From: Rarobacter incanus
Lineage (GTDB): Bacteria; Actinomycetota; Actinomycetes; Actinomycetales; Cellulomonadaceae
Direction of reading: 5' to 3'
Length of the DNA stretch: 64,000 nucleotides
Assembly: GCF_006715765.1 (NCBI RefSeq)
Contig: NZ_VFNV01000001.1
Coordinates: 1,488,001 to 1,552,000, forward strand
Shown here piece after piece: positions 1-9,298 of this stretch (its first letter is position 1; the number at the start of each line of letters is the position of its first letter). The translations under genes and the position numbers were made by a program. The notes below the pieces were generated by a model, which made no database searches, was not told where the DNA came from, and saw nothing but the letters and a program-made list of their open reading frames with translations.

Positions 1-1223
1 ACGGCCGATCCCACGTGCCTAATGTATTCATTAAGCGCATCGGACTTCAAAGAACGCTGAACGTCGATGAATTGTTGCGGATCCTTTTGGAAGGCGATGA
101 AGAACAATCCGGCGGTCAGTTGCCCCAAATTGTTGTTCCCCTCGACGAAGTTGAAGCCCCTTCGCAGGATCCGGACGCCGCCATTATTGTCCGGGTGGGC
201 CAAGCGCACGTGCGAATCGGCGGGAATCGCGAAGGCCCCGTCCGCTTCGACCGCGCCGAAATCGGGATCCGTGAATTCCTCCCCGCCCGAAAGCGGCGCG
301 CCCTCGAATTTGTCCCTGCCGATAATCTGTTCCTGTTCGCCCAGTTGGGCCCGGTCCCAACTCTCGATCGTCATCAGGATCTTGCGCACCACCAGGTACG
401 TCCCACCCGCGAACCAGGCCGGCTGCGAATCGGCGTCGGTCCACACCCAGGCTTCCAAGTCGGCGGTTTCGTTCGCCATGATGTTCGCGGTGCCGTCCTT
501 GAATCCGAACAGATTGCGCGGGGTTGCCTGCTTCTTCGACGTTGCGGAGGTCTTGCCGTAACCAAGCTGCGCCCACCGAATCATCGCCTTGCCGAAGGCA
601 AGCCGGGTCAGGTTACGAATCGCGTGGACGGCAACCTGCGGATCCTCCGCGCATGCCTGGATACACAGATCACCCCCGCTCAGTTCATCTTCGAGGATGT
701 CGAACGCGAACAGCGGCAAATCGGCGAGCGCATCCGGCTTCCGGTCCGCGATACTCAATCGCTTTCCCAACTCGCCCGTAAAAAGCGATGGGCCAAAACC
801 AAACGTTATGGTCAAAGCAGCGGGCCCCAGCCCCAGCGCCTCGCCCGTGTCATCCGGCGGCTTCAGCGGGCCTCCCCCAACGGCGCCTTCGGCGGTGACC
901 TGCTGCCCGTGGGTCAGGCGCGCGGACGCGTCCGTCCACGCCTTGAGCAGCTCGATCAGGTCATCGCGCGTGGTGGAGTCCGTCAGGTCCAGGCTCGCGA
1001 AGTACAGGTGCTGCTGCACCTCGGTCGTGATGCCAGCCTGGTGGGTTCCGTAGAAGGGGTGGACGGTCTTGGCGCCGCTAGCGGCCTGGGCGCGGGCGGC
1101 GCCGATCCCGTAACCGGCACCCCCCGCCGCCGCGGCCGCCGCCCCGGCACCAACCAACCCTAGGAATCCGCGGCGCGACACACCGCCGGTTTCCTTTCCG
1201 GTTCTTTCGGGTTCGTTGGGCAT
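1..1223 (-). CDS. efeB: Dyp-type heme peroxidase EfeB, 3' end outside window
   Basis: This minus-strand frame stays open from an ATG at 1223 to the window edge, about 407 codons, so only the last residues are missing (the family is about 420 aa). AGGAGG lies 8 nt before the ATG. The N terminus has a twin-arginine signal (SRRGFLGLVGAG) followed by an Ala-rich stretch, indicating folded export. Dyp hallmarks are visible: GFKDGTAN (GXXDG motif) near residue 210 and a later SHVRLAHP segment carrying the probable proximal heme histidine. EfeB is the periplasmic or extracytoplasmic peroxidase partner of EfeO and EfeU in ferrous/heme-iron acquisition, and it lies third in the efeUOB operon here. Long open frames on the opposite strand are mirror frames. 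Confidence 0.93.
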   Translation of the reverse strand, partial: MPNEPERTGKETGGVSRRGFLGLVGAGAAAAAAGGAGYGIGAARAQAASGAKTVHPFYGTHQAGITTEVQQHLYFASLDLTDSTTRDDLIELLKAWTDASARLTHGQQVTAEGAVGGGPLKPPDDTGEALGLGPAALTITFGFGPSLFTGELGKRLSIADRKPDALADLPLFAFDILEDELSGGDLCIQACAEDPQVAVHAIRNLTRLAFGKAMIRWAQLGYGKTSATSKKQATPRNLFGFKDGTANIMANETADLEAWVWTDADSQPAWFAGGTYLVVRKILMTIESWDRAQLGEQEQIIGRDKFEGAPLSGGEEFTDPDFGAVEADGAFAIPADSHVRLAHPDNNGGVRILRRGFNFVEGNNNLGQLTAGLFFIAFQKDPQQFIDVQRSLKSDALNEYIRHVGSA

Positions 1224-1278
1224 CCGGAGCCTCCTGCGTTCCATCGTCTACTTCCGCGGAGACCAGCCCCGCAACCTA

Positions 1279-2493
1279 CTACTCTGCCTGTTCAACCCCG
1301 AGCACGGTGTGCGTGAGCTGCGACAACGGTTCGCTCAACGCGTTCAGTTGCGCCCCAAGCGCGTTGCGCTGTTCCTGGCTGACCGTATCGTAGGACACAA
1401 ACCCGTCCGTGTAGTTGCCGTACTTCGCCAACGCCTCCTTCATGGCCTTGAACTGCTTGTCGAGCTCGGCAACCAGCGTCTTGCCCTCGGCACCCTTGGC
1501 AATCGCGATGTCTCGCACCGACTCGTAGGCAACGTCCGCGCCCTCCACGTTGGCATAGAAGTCGTACAGATCCGTGTGGCTAAATTCGTCCTCTTCACCC
1601 GGCAGCTTCCCGTCGGGTGCGGCAACCTCGTCCAGCAGCCCGATCGCACCGTTGGTGATGTCGGCGAGCGTGAGCGCGAAGTCGGCCGAATGCACCTTGT
1701 CGTAGAGCGCCTGGATGTCGGTGTTCAGCTGGTCGGCGACCTTCTTGCGGCCGGCATCGGTGAGTTGCTCGATGTCCTCGTTGGGGTAGTTCTTGACGGC
1801 CTCGCCGTACCACAGGTCCATTTCGATCCGGTGGAATCCGGTGAATTCCAGCCCCTCCGCCTCGGCGCCGGGCTTGCGGTAGTCAATCTTCGGATCCAGG
1901 TCGCCGAACTGTTCCGCCGTGGGCTCGATGCGCTCGTAGCTCACCCGCGCCAGCGGGAAGAGTTTGCGGGCCTCGTCATCGTCGCCCGCAACGTACGCGT
2001 CGGTGAACTTCTTGACATTAGTGACGAGTTCCCCCACCTGCGTTTTCACGTATGCCGTGTAGTTGGTCACCGCCGTTGCCGTCTGGGCGGCCTCGTCCTG
2101 ATCAACCGCGATTTCCTGGCCCGTTACCGTAAAGGGCGTCTTGCCCACGCCGTCGCCGACCATCCCGGGCTTGCAAACGGTGAAATAGTTGCCCGGTTGC
2201 GCCTGAATTGTCAGGGCCCGGCTGGCCGCGGGGGCGATGTTTTCGACCTCGCCGACAATGCGCAGCCCGTCGTCGGCCAGCACGTAGAACTCCGTCACGG
2301 TGTCGCCCGCATTGGTGACGTTGAACGACACGTTCCCGCTGGTCGCGGTATCAGCGGAAACGTCGCAGGCGTCGGCGGTGGATGCAACGGTGATCGCTTG
2401 CGCGCCAGACGTCGGGTTGTTCGCGACGCAACCGCTCATCGCAAACGCGGCGGCGACCGTCGTGGTTGCCGCGAGTACGCGTGTGGTCTTCAT
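1279..2493 (-). CDS. efeO: iron uptake lipoprotein EfeO (cupredoxin + imelysin/M75 domain)
   Basis: A protein of about 404 aa. The ATG at 2493 is chosen over one 36 nt upstream because AAGGAG sits 7 nt before it and because it opens directly into a lipoprotein signal (MKTTRV...FAMSGC). An N-terminal cupredoxin-like domain (about residues 35-130, Cys and Met rich) precedes an alpha-helical imelysin-like domain with the GFHRIEMDLW segment that corresponds to the conserved HxxE metal-binding motif. EfeO is thought to capture iron outside the membrane and pass it to the EfeU permease. The start lies 1 nt after the efeU stop codon, so translation is likely coupled. Confidence 0.94.
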   Translation of the reverse strand: MKTTRVLAATTTVAAAFAMSGCVANNPTSGAQAITVASTADACDVSADTATSGNVSFNVTNAGDTVTEFYVLADDGLRIVGEVENIAPAASRALTIQAQPGNYFTVCKPGMVGDGVGKTPFTVTGQEIAVDQDEAAQTATAVTNYTAYVKTQVGELVTNVKKFTDAYVAGDDDEARKLFPLARVSYERIEPTAEQFGDLDPKIDYRKPGAEAEGLEFTGFHRIEMDLWYGEAVKNYPNEDIEQLTDAGRKKVADQLNTDIQALYDKVHSADFALTLADITNGAIGLLDEVAAPDGKLPGEEDEFSHTDLYDFYANVEGADVAYESVRDIAIAKGAEGKTLVAELDKQFKAMKEALAKYGNYTDGFVSYDTVSQEQRNALGAQLNALSEPLSQLTHTVLGVEQAE

Positions 2494-2494
2494 G

Positions 2495-3391
2495 TCACTC
2501 CTTGGTGGCAATTGATGCGGCCCGCGCACGGGACGCCCTGAGATGGATGATGATGTAGATGGAAAGAGTGGTCGCGACGTAGACGAACCAGCCGGCGACT
2601 TCGAGCTTGGTCATTTCCGGGCTGAAGCCAACGGTTCCCTTCAGGACTGCGGCCAGGATGCCGTCGGGGCTGATCGTGTCGCTGACCTTGAACGCCCACG
2701 CGCCGTTCCCGAAGAATTGCGCCGCGAGCACTCCCCCACCGTCGGGCACGGGTGCGAACGGGCCGGGCAGGACGCGCGCCTCTTGCAGGTCGTGGATGCC
2801 GTAGGCAAAAATGCCACCAGCGACGAAAATCAGGAACACTCCCGTCCAGGTGAAGAACGTGCCCAGGTTTATCCGCACGGCTCCCCGGTAGATCAGCCAG
2901 CCGAGCGCGACCGCGGCCAACAGCCCGATGACCGCACCGACCCAGGCAGTCGGGGCGTCACCGCTGGCGCGGACCGCCGACCACAGGAACAGCGCCGTCT
3001 CGATGCCCTCGCGGGCGACCGCAACGAAGCCGATGACGACGAGCGACCATCCCGATCCGGTCAGCAACGCCTTGTCGACGGTCCCTTCAAGTTCGCGCTT
3101 GAGGTTGCGGGCAGCCTTCTGCATCCAGAAGATCATCCAGGTGACCAGCCCGACGGCAAGAATCGACATGGATCCGCCGATAATTTCCTGCGCCTCGAAG
3201 GTGAGCCCGTAGGCACCGAAGGTGAGAATTGCGCCGATGAGCAAGGACCCGACTATTGCCAGTCCGACCCCGGCCCAGATCCTCCGCACAACGTCTGCTC
3301 GCCCCAGCTTATTGGCGTAGGCGATAAGTATGCTGACGACCAGCGCGGCCTCAAGGCCTTCACGCAGGCCAATGATGAACGTTCCAATCAT
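2495..3391 (-). CDS. efeU: ferrous iron permease EfeU (FTR1 family)
   Basis: A 298-aa polytopic membrane protein. The REGLE motif required for iron transport in FTR1/EfeU proteins appears twice: LREGLEAAL at residue 10 and AREGIETAL near residue 127. Seven hydrophobic segments are apparent. It is the first gene of efeU-efeO-efeB, with GGGAG about 10 nt before the ATG. A DtxR/IdeR-type box lies 28 bp upstream, so repression by iron-loaded regulator is expected. Confidence 0.95.
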   Translation of the reverse strand: MIGTFIIGLREGLEAALVVSILIAYANKLGRADVVRRIWAGVGLAIVGSLLIGAILTFGAYGLTFEAQEIIGGSMSILAVGLVTWMIFWMQKAARNLKRELEGTVDKALLTGSGWSLVVIGFVAVAREGIETALFLWSAVRASGDAPTAWVGAVIGLLAAVALGWLIYRGAVRINLGTFFTWTGVFLIFVAGGIFAYGIHDLQEARVLPGPFAPVPDGGGVLAAQFFGNGAWAFKVSDTISPDGILAAVLKGTVGFSPEMTKLEVAGWFVYVATTLSIYIIIHLRASRARAASIATKE

Positions 3392-3418
3392 GCGGTGGCA
3401 ATACTCCCGGTGGTTTGT

Positions 3419-3437
3419 TTAGGTAAGCCAAACCTAC
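3419..3437. promoter_or_regulatory. DtxR/IdeR iron box upstream of efeU
   Basis: TTAGGTAAGCCAAACCTAC matches 17 of 19 positions of the actinobacterial DtxR/IdeR consensus TWAGGTWAGSCTWACCTWA. It is 28-46 bp before the efeU ATG, a position suited to blocking transcription when iron is plentiful. The match is seen directly; the regulator gene is not in the window. Confidence 0.85.
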
Positions 3438-3673
3438 CCACACAGACCCCCGTTGTCACGCACAAGGAAGGTGACAAACCGCACATCGCGAGCAGCCATC
3501 GCCCGCCATTTATGGCGCCAACAGCCGTTATTAGTGTCAGTTTTGGACTTGACAAGCCCATTCCACCCGATAATCTTAGGCACTAGGGAGTGACAGCGTT
3601 GTCAGCCATTCGGATCCAGCGCGTGGCCCAGCAATCCTGCAATGCCGCAGGGTGAAACGTACTTCGCAGAACA

Positions 3674-3727
3674 AAGCGTTACCCGCAGGGCAAGCATTAC
3701 CCGCAGGGCAAGCGTTATCCGCAGGTT
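3674..3727. repeat. three tandem 18-bp repeats in the 3438-3782 gap
   Basis: Three copies of AAGCRTTAYCCGCAGGGC (3674-3691, 3692-3709, 3710-3727) with one to three differences. They lie 56 bp before the start of the glycosidase gene. The rest of the 345-bp intergenic region holds no convincing gene; it must contain the promoters of the divergent efeU and glycosidase genes. The repeats could be regulator sites or a recombination product. Confidence 0.6.
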
Positions 3728-3782
3728 CGCGGGCAAACATCGCCGCCGCGAACACCCGCAACAGTGAGGTAAGGGTGAGGAA

Positions 3783-6700
3783 TTGAAAAGGAATATCCGG
3801 CGTCGCCGCGCGCTGGCGGTCGCTGCCGCAGCAGCCATCATCGCGCCACTCGTGGCGACAAGCGCGCCCAGCGCCCTCGCCGCCGCTTGCGACACGCCCA
3901 CTGGAGCGACGACCTACACCGACCCCGATGGTGCATCCGGAAGCGTAGCCATAACCGACACGGACTCGTCCACGTGCAAGCGCACCTACAAACTCACCTA
4001 CGGCAACGACACCAGCACGTTCAGCGAGACGCAAGGGGACCCCCGCGTTCGCACCGGTTCGGCTGCACTCGATGGCATGTATGCGCTAGCGCTACAGGAG
4101 TCGAAGGAGGTGTCACGGGATTCCGTGACAGACGGCGCGTACAACAGCTTTCAGCCAATTAACTGCTCGGCGGACGGCACCGGCTGCTTCATCACGGGCG
4201 AAAACTGGACGTTTGTGTGGACTCGGGACGTTTCTTATGCCGCGTCGCTCGGGCTCACGGCGGTCGATCCGGTTCGCATGCGCAACACCCTCAACTTCAA
4301 GCTATCCGAACGCCGCAGTGGCTACTGGGATGACCTCAACTCAGACGGTACTACCGGAAAAGACCTGCAGATCATTCAGGATTCTGGTACGGGTGGCAGC
4401 TACCCGAATTCCACTGACCGCGTGTCTTGGGCGGTCGGGGCGCAGGAGATCATGGCGTGGCTGCCCGACAACTTCCGCGCGGCCTTCGAAACGCGCGCTT
4501 ACACCGCAATCAGCAACACCATCGAACACGATCGCCAGGTCATCTTTGACACCACGAACGGACTGTATTCGGGAGAATCATCCTTCCTGGACTGGCGGTG
4601 GCAAACGTATCCGCAGTGGATTGGCAAGGACATGACTCAGGTCGCGCAGTCGATGTCGCTTTCGACAAACGTCACCCACTGGGTCGCCATAAACCTTGCC
4701 GCGCAACTAGCCACCGAGGACGGCGATAGCGCCAAGGCAACGAAATACCGCTCCTGGGCGGACGAACTGGCAGACAACATCCGCACCAAGTTCTGGCTGC
4801 AACAGCGCGGGCAATTCTCGGCGATGATCTCCTCGACCCTGGATCCCTCCGCCACACTGCGCTACGACGCGCTGGGAACAGCGCTGGTCATCCTCACTGG
4901 AATCGCCACACCCGAACAGGCCGCAAAGGCGGTTGCGAACTACCCGCAGACGGTTGCGGGACCCCCGGTCATCTGGCCACAACAGCAGGTCATTTCGTCG
5001 CTGCAGCCGCAACAAACCAGCAGCTATCACAACGAAGGCGCATGGCCCTTTATTACCGCCTACATGCTGCTAGCGGCTGCGAAGGTCGGCAACGACACCG
5101 CCGCATCCGAGCAGGTCGATGCGATGATGCGCACGCCGATGCTCTACGGCTCAAACTACGAAAACATCAACATCGTTTCCGGGGCCAAGAACACGGCCAT
5201 GAACTCCCGGAAGCAACTGTGGTCCATCGCGGGCATGCTGGGCATGTTCCAGCGCGTGTTCTTCGGCGTCAATGCATCGCGTGACGGGCTCACCATCGCC
5301 CCTTCGATCAGCGCGCAAACCCGCAACAAGTACTTTGCCGATTCCGAGAACCTAACGCTCACCGGCCTGAACTACCGGGGACGCAAGCTCAACGTAACCG
5401 TCAAGCTGCCTGACGCAACCGCTAGCAAGGGGATGTACACGGTGACGGCAATGACCGTTAACGGAAATTCGGTCGCCCCGGACACGACTATCACCGCCGA
5501 CATGCTCGGGCCGACGGGGTCCGAGGGCAACGTTGTGGTCACGCTCGGCGCCCCGCAAGCATCGGTGAGCGCCCACGCGGTTGTTCCCGTGACATCAACC
5601 GAAGCACTATGGGGGCCAAAGGATCCGGCGATCTCGTCCCTGAATGTTACAAACCGGGGCGTCGAACTAGCGATCGATTACAACGGCACCGAACCATCGC
5701 GTGTCACCATGGACGTGCTGCGGGACGGCGTCGTGGTCGCGCAGGACATTCCCGGGCAAAGCACCTACACCGACCGCACCGCGGCGCAGGCCTCAACGAC
5801 CTCGTACTGCTACACAGTCCGCCTGACCTACACGTCGAGCGGCAACACCTCCCAACCCTCCAAGCCGGCGTGCTATTGGGGGGCAAACGACTCCCGCATC
5901 ACGACGATCGATTCCAATTCGTTCGACCGCGTTGGCGGGGAATGGGGAGAAAAGACCATAGGCGGGCAGACCCGACGCTACGTCAAGAACTGGGGCAACG
6001 GGCTCACGGACTCGCTCACCGGCAGGTTCACCGCCAGCGCCACGGGCAGCTACCTGGTCCAAGTCAGCTACGCGGCCACGGCCGTGCGCGACATCACCGG
6101 CGGGGTATCGTCCGGCATCAAAATGCTATCGGTGATCGACGATACGACGGGCGAGACGGTGGCGCGCAAGCCGATCGTCATGTCGAACTATGGAACATGG
6201 GACGAGATCAACCGGTCAACGTTTGTCCCCGCAAACCTGACCAAGGGCAGAACATACAAGATCGTGGTATCTGCTGATCGTTTGGCCGTCAACATGGGCT
6301 ACTTCACGATCAATTCCACCTACCGAGCGAGCGACACGGAGGAACTATCGCAAGCGCCAATGAATGCGAACGACATCTTTGACATGCGCGTGCTGCTTAA
6401 AGAAGCCGAACCGCTAAAAGTGACGGCCATATCTGATGCTTTGACCGCCGCGCAGGGGGAACCGGTCGACACTATTCTGGCAACGGTCACCTCGGGTACG
6501 GCTGTGGAGGCATCCGACCTCACGGCCAGCGTCGCGTGGGGTGATGGGAGCCAGGACGCCGGCGCGATCGCAACCACCACCGACGGGTCCTTCACCGTTT
6601 CGGGAGCCCACACCTATCCAAGTGCGGGCCTATACACGGCGACCGTTACCGTCAGTGATGGAACGGCAACCCAAACCGTGACCTCCCGGGTCAGCGTCAA

Positions 6701-7313
6701 GGCGCCCGGAACTAACGTGAGCTCGGTTCCCGCCATCACCGGAACCGCCGGGGTCGGCGGCACGCTCAACGCTCTTGTCGGCACGTGGCGCCCGGCGGTG
6801 TCCCTCGAATACCAGTGGCTGAGCGACGGAAAGCCGATCGCGGGCGCCACCGGCGCCTCGCTTGCCGTCACGGCCGCGCTGGTCGGATCGCGCATATCGG
6901 TGCAGGTCACGGGGCAGTTCCCCGACGGCAAGGCCGTCACCGAAACCTCGCGCGCCACCGATCCCGTCACCGCCCCCGCGGCGACCAATCCCGGCACGGG
7001 CGGCGGGGATGGCAACGGCACGGGCGGTACCAAGCCGAAGGCCCCGAAGAAGTTCACCAAGCGCACCACCGTCCGCATCACGGGCAAGGCGAAGGCCAAG
7101 AAGAAGTTGAAGGCCAGGATCAAGCGGGCGAAGCCGGGCCCAGTGAAAATAAAGATCACCTGGTATGTCGGCAAGAAGGTCGTCAAGAAGGGTTCCAAAA
7201 CCCTCAAGATCAAGAAGAAATGGCGCGCAAAGAAGGTTCGCGTGAAGGTCACGACGTCGAAATCCGGCTATGCCACGACGACCGCCTCGGCGAAGGTGAG
7301 GATCAAGCGATGA
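3783..7313 (+). CDS. secreted multidomain six-hairpin glycosidase
   Basis: A 1176-aa secreted protein with a TTG start preceded by GGGTGAGG and an Arg-rich signal peptide ending near ALAAACD. Residues about 80-590 look like an (alpha/alpha)6-barrel glycosidase: WTRDVSYAASLGL, GGSYPNSTDRVSW, PQWIGKDMTQ and YHNEGAWPF are the recognisable conserved stretches with likely acidic catalytic residues. An Fn3-like segment follows (about 620-700), then a CBM35/CBM6-like beta-sandwich (about 715-860), a PKD domain (about 880-975, with WGDGS), an Ig-like repeat (about 980-1065) and a Lys-rich C-terminal module ending KVRIKR. The substrate and GH family are not certain; amylo-glucosidase-like or GH63/GH15-like clans are candidates. 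The next gene overlaps by ATGA, so the two are co-translated. Confidence 0.8.
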   Translation: MKRNIRRRRALAVAAAAAIIAPLVATSAPSALAAACDTPTGATTYTDPDGASGSVAITDTDSSTCKRTYKLTYGNDTSTFSETQGDPRVRTGSAALDGMYALALQESKEVSRDSVTDGAYNSFQPINCSADGTGCFITGENWTFVWTRDVSYAASLGLTAVDPVRMRNTLNFKLSERRSGYWDDLNSDGTTGKDLQIIQDSGTGGSYPNSTDRVSWAVGAQEIMAWLPDNFRAAFETRAYTAISNTIEHDRQVIFDTTNGLYSGESSFLDWRWQTYPQWIGKDMTQVAQSMSLSTNVTHWVAINLAAQLATEDGDSAKATKYRSWADELADNIRTKFWLQQRGQFSAMISSTLDPSATLRYDALGTALVILTGIATPEQAAKAVANYPQTVAGPPVIWPQQQVISSLQPQQTSSYHNEGAWPFITAYMLLAAAKVGNDTAASEQVDAMMRTPMLYGSNYENINIVSGAKNTAMNSRKQLWSIAGMLGMFQRVFFGVNASRDGLTIAPSISAQTRNKYFADSENLTLTGLNYRGRKLNVTVKLPDATASKGMYTVTAMTVNGNSVAPDTTITADMLGPTGSEGNVVVTLGAPQASVSAHAVVPVTSTEALWGPKDPAISSLNVTNRGVELAIDYNGTEPSRVTMDVLRDGVVVAQDIPGQSTYTDRTAAQASTTSYCYTVRLTYTSSGNTSQPSKPACYWGANDSRITTIDSNSFDRVGGEWGEKTIGGQTRRYVKNWGNGLTDSLTGRFTASATGSYLVQVSYAATAVRDITGGVSSGIKMLSVIDDTTGETVARKPIVMSNYGTWDEINRSTFVPANLTKGRTYKIVVSADRLAVNMGYFTINSTYRASDTEELSQAPMNANDIFDMRVLLKEAEPLKVTAISDALTAAQGEPVDTILATVTSGTAVEASDLTASVAWGDGSQDAGAIATTTDGSFTVSGAHTYPSAGLYTATVTVSDGTATQTVTSRVSVKAPGTNVSSVPAITGTAGVGGTLNALVGTWRPAVSLEYQWLSDGKPIAGATGASLAVTAALVGSRISVQVTGQFPDGKAVTETSRATDPVTAPAATNPGTGGGDGNGTGGTKPKAPKKFTKRTTVRITGKAKAKKKLKARIKRAKPGPVKIKITWYVGKKVVKKGSKTLKIKKKWRAKKVRVKVTTSKSGYATTTASAKVRIKR

Positions 7314-9262
7314 AGCACATGAGGAGCACACGGCACCCGGCGATCGGACTCGCGGTGGCCGCTGCGGTGACAGCCACGGTGGCCGCCGGAGCCCTGGCCC
7401 CCAGCGCACGCGCCGACTACAGTGCCATCCGGCAGAGCACCAACGTCGACGTGTCCTCCACGATCAACTGGCTCGCCTCCGACTACACCAACGCGGCGAT
7501 CGGCGACCTGGGAAGCGGGAACGCTGACGCCGATGGGGGCCAGAACTACCTGTTGCGCTCCGACATGATCAGCGCCGGGGCAGCGCCGAACGTGGCGACC
7601 GTACTGCCGGGGTCCGGGCTCACCTACGTGCTGGGTGGTGGCGTCGCGAACGCGGCCGACCATATCCGGGCACAGGGCCAGTACATCGACACCCGCGCCG
7701 CCCTCGGGTCACAGTCGGCTCGTCCCGCGACCAAGATCCAGCTCGTTGGCTTCGGGGTCCAGGGCGGGCAAGCGGACCAACCCCTCACGCTAGCGTTGGG
7801 CGGATCGGACCAAACCGTGAAATTTGGGCTCACCGACTGGTGTTCGGCCACGCCTTCCTACGGAAATCTGGTCGTCGGAACCCACAAGAAGCGTTACAAG
7901 GGAACCGATTCGGACGGCGGGGTGTGCGGGTTGTTCGCCACCGCTACCATCGACGTCCCCACCGGCAAGACGCTCGAAGGCATCCGCCTGCCGGCCAACC
8001 CGAACGTGCGGATATTCGCGATCGCCTCAGACGCCGACACCACGAACGCTGGCCGGCAGCCCGCCCACCAGTTGAGCGTCGATGGCCCCGCCCGCGTCGG
8101 CGCTTCCCTCACCGCCACGGTGGCGGGCCTGAGCGGGACGGAGGCAGTCGGCTACCGCTGGCTGCGGTCCAGCGCCGAGGTCCAGGGAGCGGACCAGGCA
8201 ACCTACCTCGTCACGTCGTGGGATCTGGGCAAGAAGGTCCGCGTTGTGGCAACCGTGGCGCGGTCCGGCCACGTCCCCTTCGCGCTTGAGGGCACCGCCA
8301 CGGATCCGGTTGGCGCCGGAACCATAACGGCGGATGCCCCACCGACAGTCACGGGACTAGACCAGGCCGGACTGGTCCGAGCCGGGCAACGCCTGGCGGT
8401 CGACGCCGGATCGTACTCACCGCGTTGGGCGGATGCGGAGGCGACATGGTTTGCGAACGGCGAACAAATCGAAGGAGCGACGAGCGCCGCCTTCACCCCC
8501 GGAACCGATTTGGTCGGTGCGACGCTCAGCGTCACAGTCACGGCAGCCGCCACCGGCTACGCGCCGCTGACACAGAACGTTGCGGTCGGCATCGTCACGG
8601 CCCCCGCCCTCGAGGTCACCGATGAGCCCGTCGTGACGGGAACTCCCGTCGTGGGTGAGACGCTCACGGCCGTACCCGGCGCCTATTCCGTTGCGAACAC
8701 CGCAGAATCCGTCGAATGGCTCCGCGACGGAGCCGTCGTGGCGCGCGGATCCCGGACGTATCAGGTCCCAGCGCGGGACGCCGGACACCGGGTCACCGCG
8801 CGCGTGACGGCATCGGCGCCGGGGCACACCCCGGTGACCACGTCGATTGCGGTGGGAGACGTGCAGAAGTTCGCCGCACCCCCCACTGCGGCTGCGGCCA
8901 AGACGAACGCATCCGCCGGTGCAGTCGCCACCGAAGCGACCTCCAGCAAGAAGAGGTCGGCGATCACAGCCGATTCCATCAGGCCACCGGTCATTACCGC
9001 ACGCGGCAAGCGGGTGACGCCCGCGACGAAGGTGCGCAAGGGCACGAAGCTCAAGGTGACGATGCGGAGCGTCTCCGCGCCAACCGCCACCATCAGCTAC
9101 CGGTGGTTACGCGGGACAAAGACAATCAAGGGGGCAACGAAGCGCACCTACATCGTCAAGCGCAGGGACGTCGGAAAGAAGCTGCGCGTGAAAGTCACCG
9201 TGGCTGTCAGTGGCTCGGCAGCGGTCAAGATCGTCACTGCCGCAACCCCGAAAGTCCGGTAG
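7310..9262 (+). CDS. secreted Ig-repeat protein with N-terminal beta-sandwich module
   Basis: A 650-aa protein whose ATG at 7310 overlaps the previous stop (ATGA); an in-frame ATG at 7319 is an alternative. The signal peptide ends ...APSARA. Residues about 35-250 resemble a beta-sandwich seen beside glycosidase and phosphatase domains in actinobacterial exoproteins (DxDGGQNY, GQYID, DWCS). Three or four Ig-like repeats of about 85 aa follow (pattern G..L.A..G.Y....W...G..I.GA), then a basic C-terminal module with the same YRWLRGTKTIKGA pattern. No catalytic motif is visible. Co-transcription with the glycosidase suggests a substrate-binding or surface-scaffold partner. Confidence 0.75.
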   Translation: MKHMRSTRHPAIGLAVAAAVTATVAAGALAPSARADYSAIRQSTNVDVSSTINWLASDYTNAAIGDLGSGNADADGGQNYLLRSDMISAGAAPNVATVLPGSGLTYVLGGGVANAADHIRAQGQYIDTRAALGSQSARPATKIQLVGFGVQGGQADQPLTLALGGSDQTVKFGLTDWCSATPSYGNLVVGTHKKRYKGTDSDGGVCGLFATATIDVPTGKTLEGIRLPANPNVRIFAIASDADTTNAGRQPAHQLSVDGPARVGASLTATVAGLSGTEAVGYRWLRSSAEVQGADQATYLVTSWDLGKKVRVVATVARSGHVPFALEGTATDPVGAGTITADAPPTVTGLDQAGLVRAGQRLAVDAGSYSPRWADAEATWFANGEQIEGATSAAFTPGTDLVGATLSVTVTAAATGYAPLTQNVAVGIVTAPALEVTDEPVVTGTPVVGETLTAVPGAYSVANTAESVEWLRDGAVVARGSRTYQVPARDAGHRVTARVTASAPGHTPVTTSIAVGDVQKFAAPPTAAAAKTNASAGAVATEATSSKKRSAITADSIRPPVITARGKRVTPATKVRKGTKLKVTMRSVSAPTATISYRWLRGTKTIKGATKRTYIVKRRDVGKKLRVKVTVAVSGSAAVKIVTAATPKVR

Positions 9263-9270
9263 GAGGCCCA

Positions 9271-9298
9271 CCTCCGGGCGGCGCGAGCCGCCCGGAGG
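9271..9298. terminator. perfect hairpin between convergent genes
   Basis: A 12-bp perfect stem CCTCCGGGCGGC with loop GCGA, 9 bp after the Ig-repeat gene stop and 6 bp before the end of the convergent beta-helix gene. It is probably a bidirectional terminator, though the T-tract is poor. Confidence 0.75.

Noticed and set aside
15-1163. Long open frame on the plus strand opposite efeB
   Set aside because: It mirrors a clear Dyp peroxidase on the minus strand; it has no ribosome site and its composition is that of an antisense GC-rich frame.
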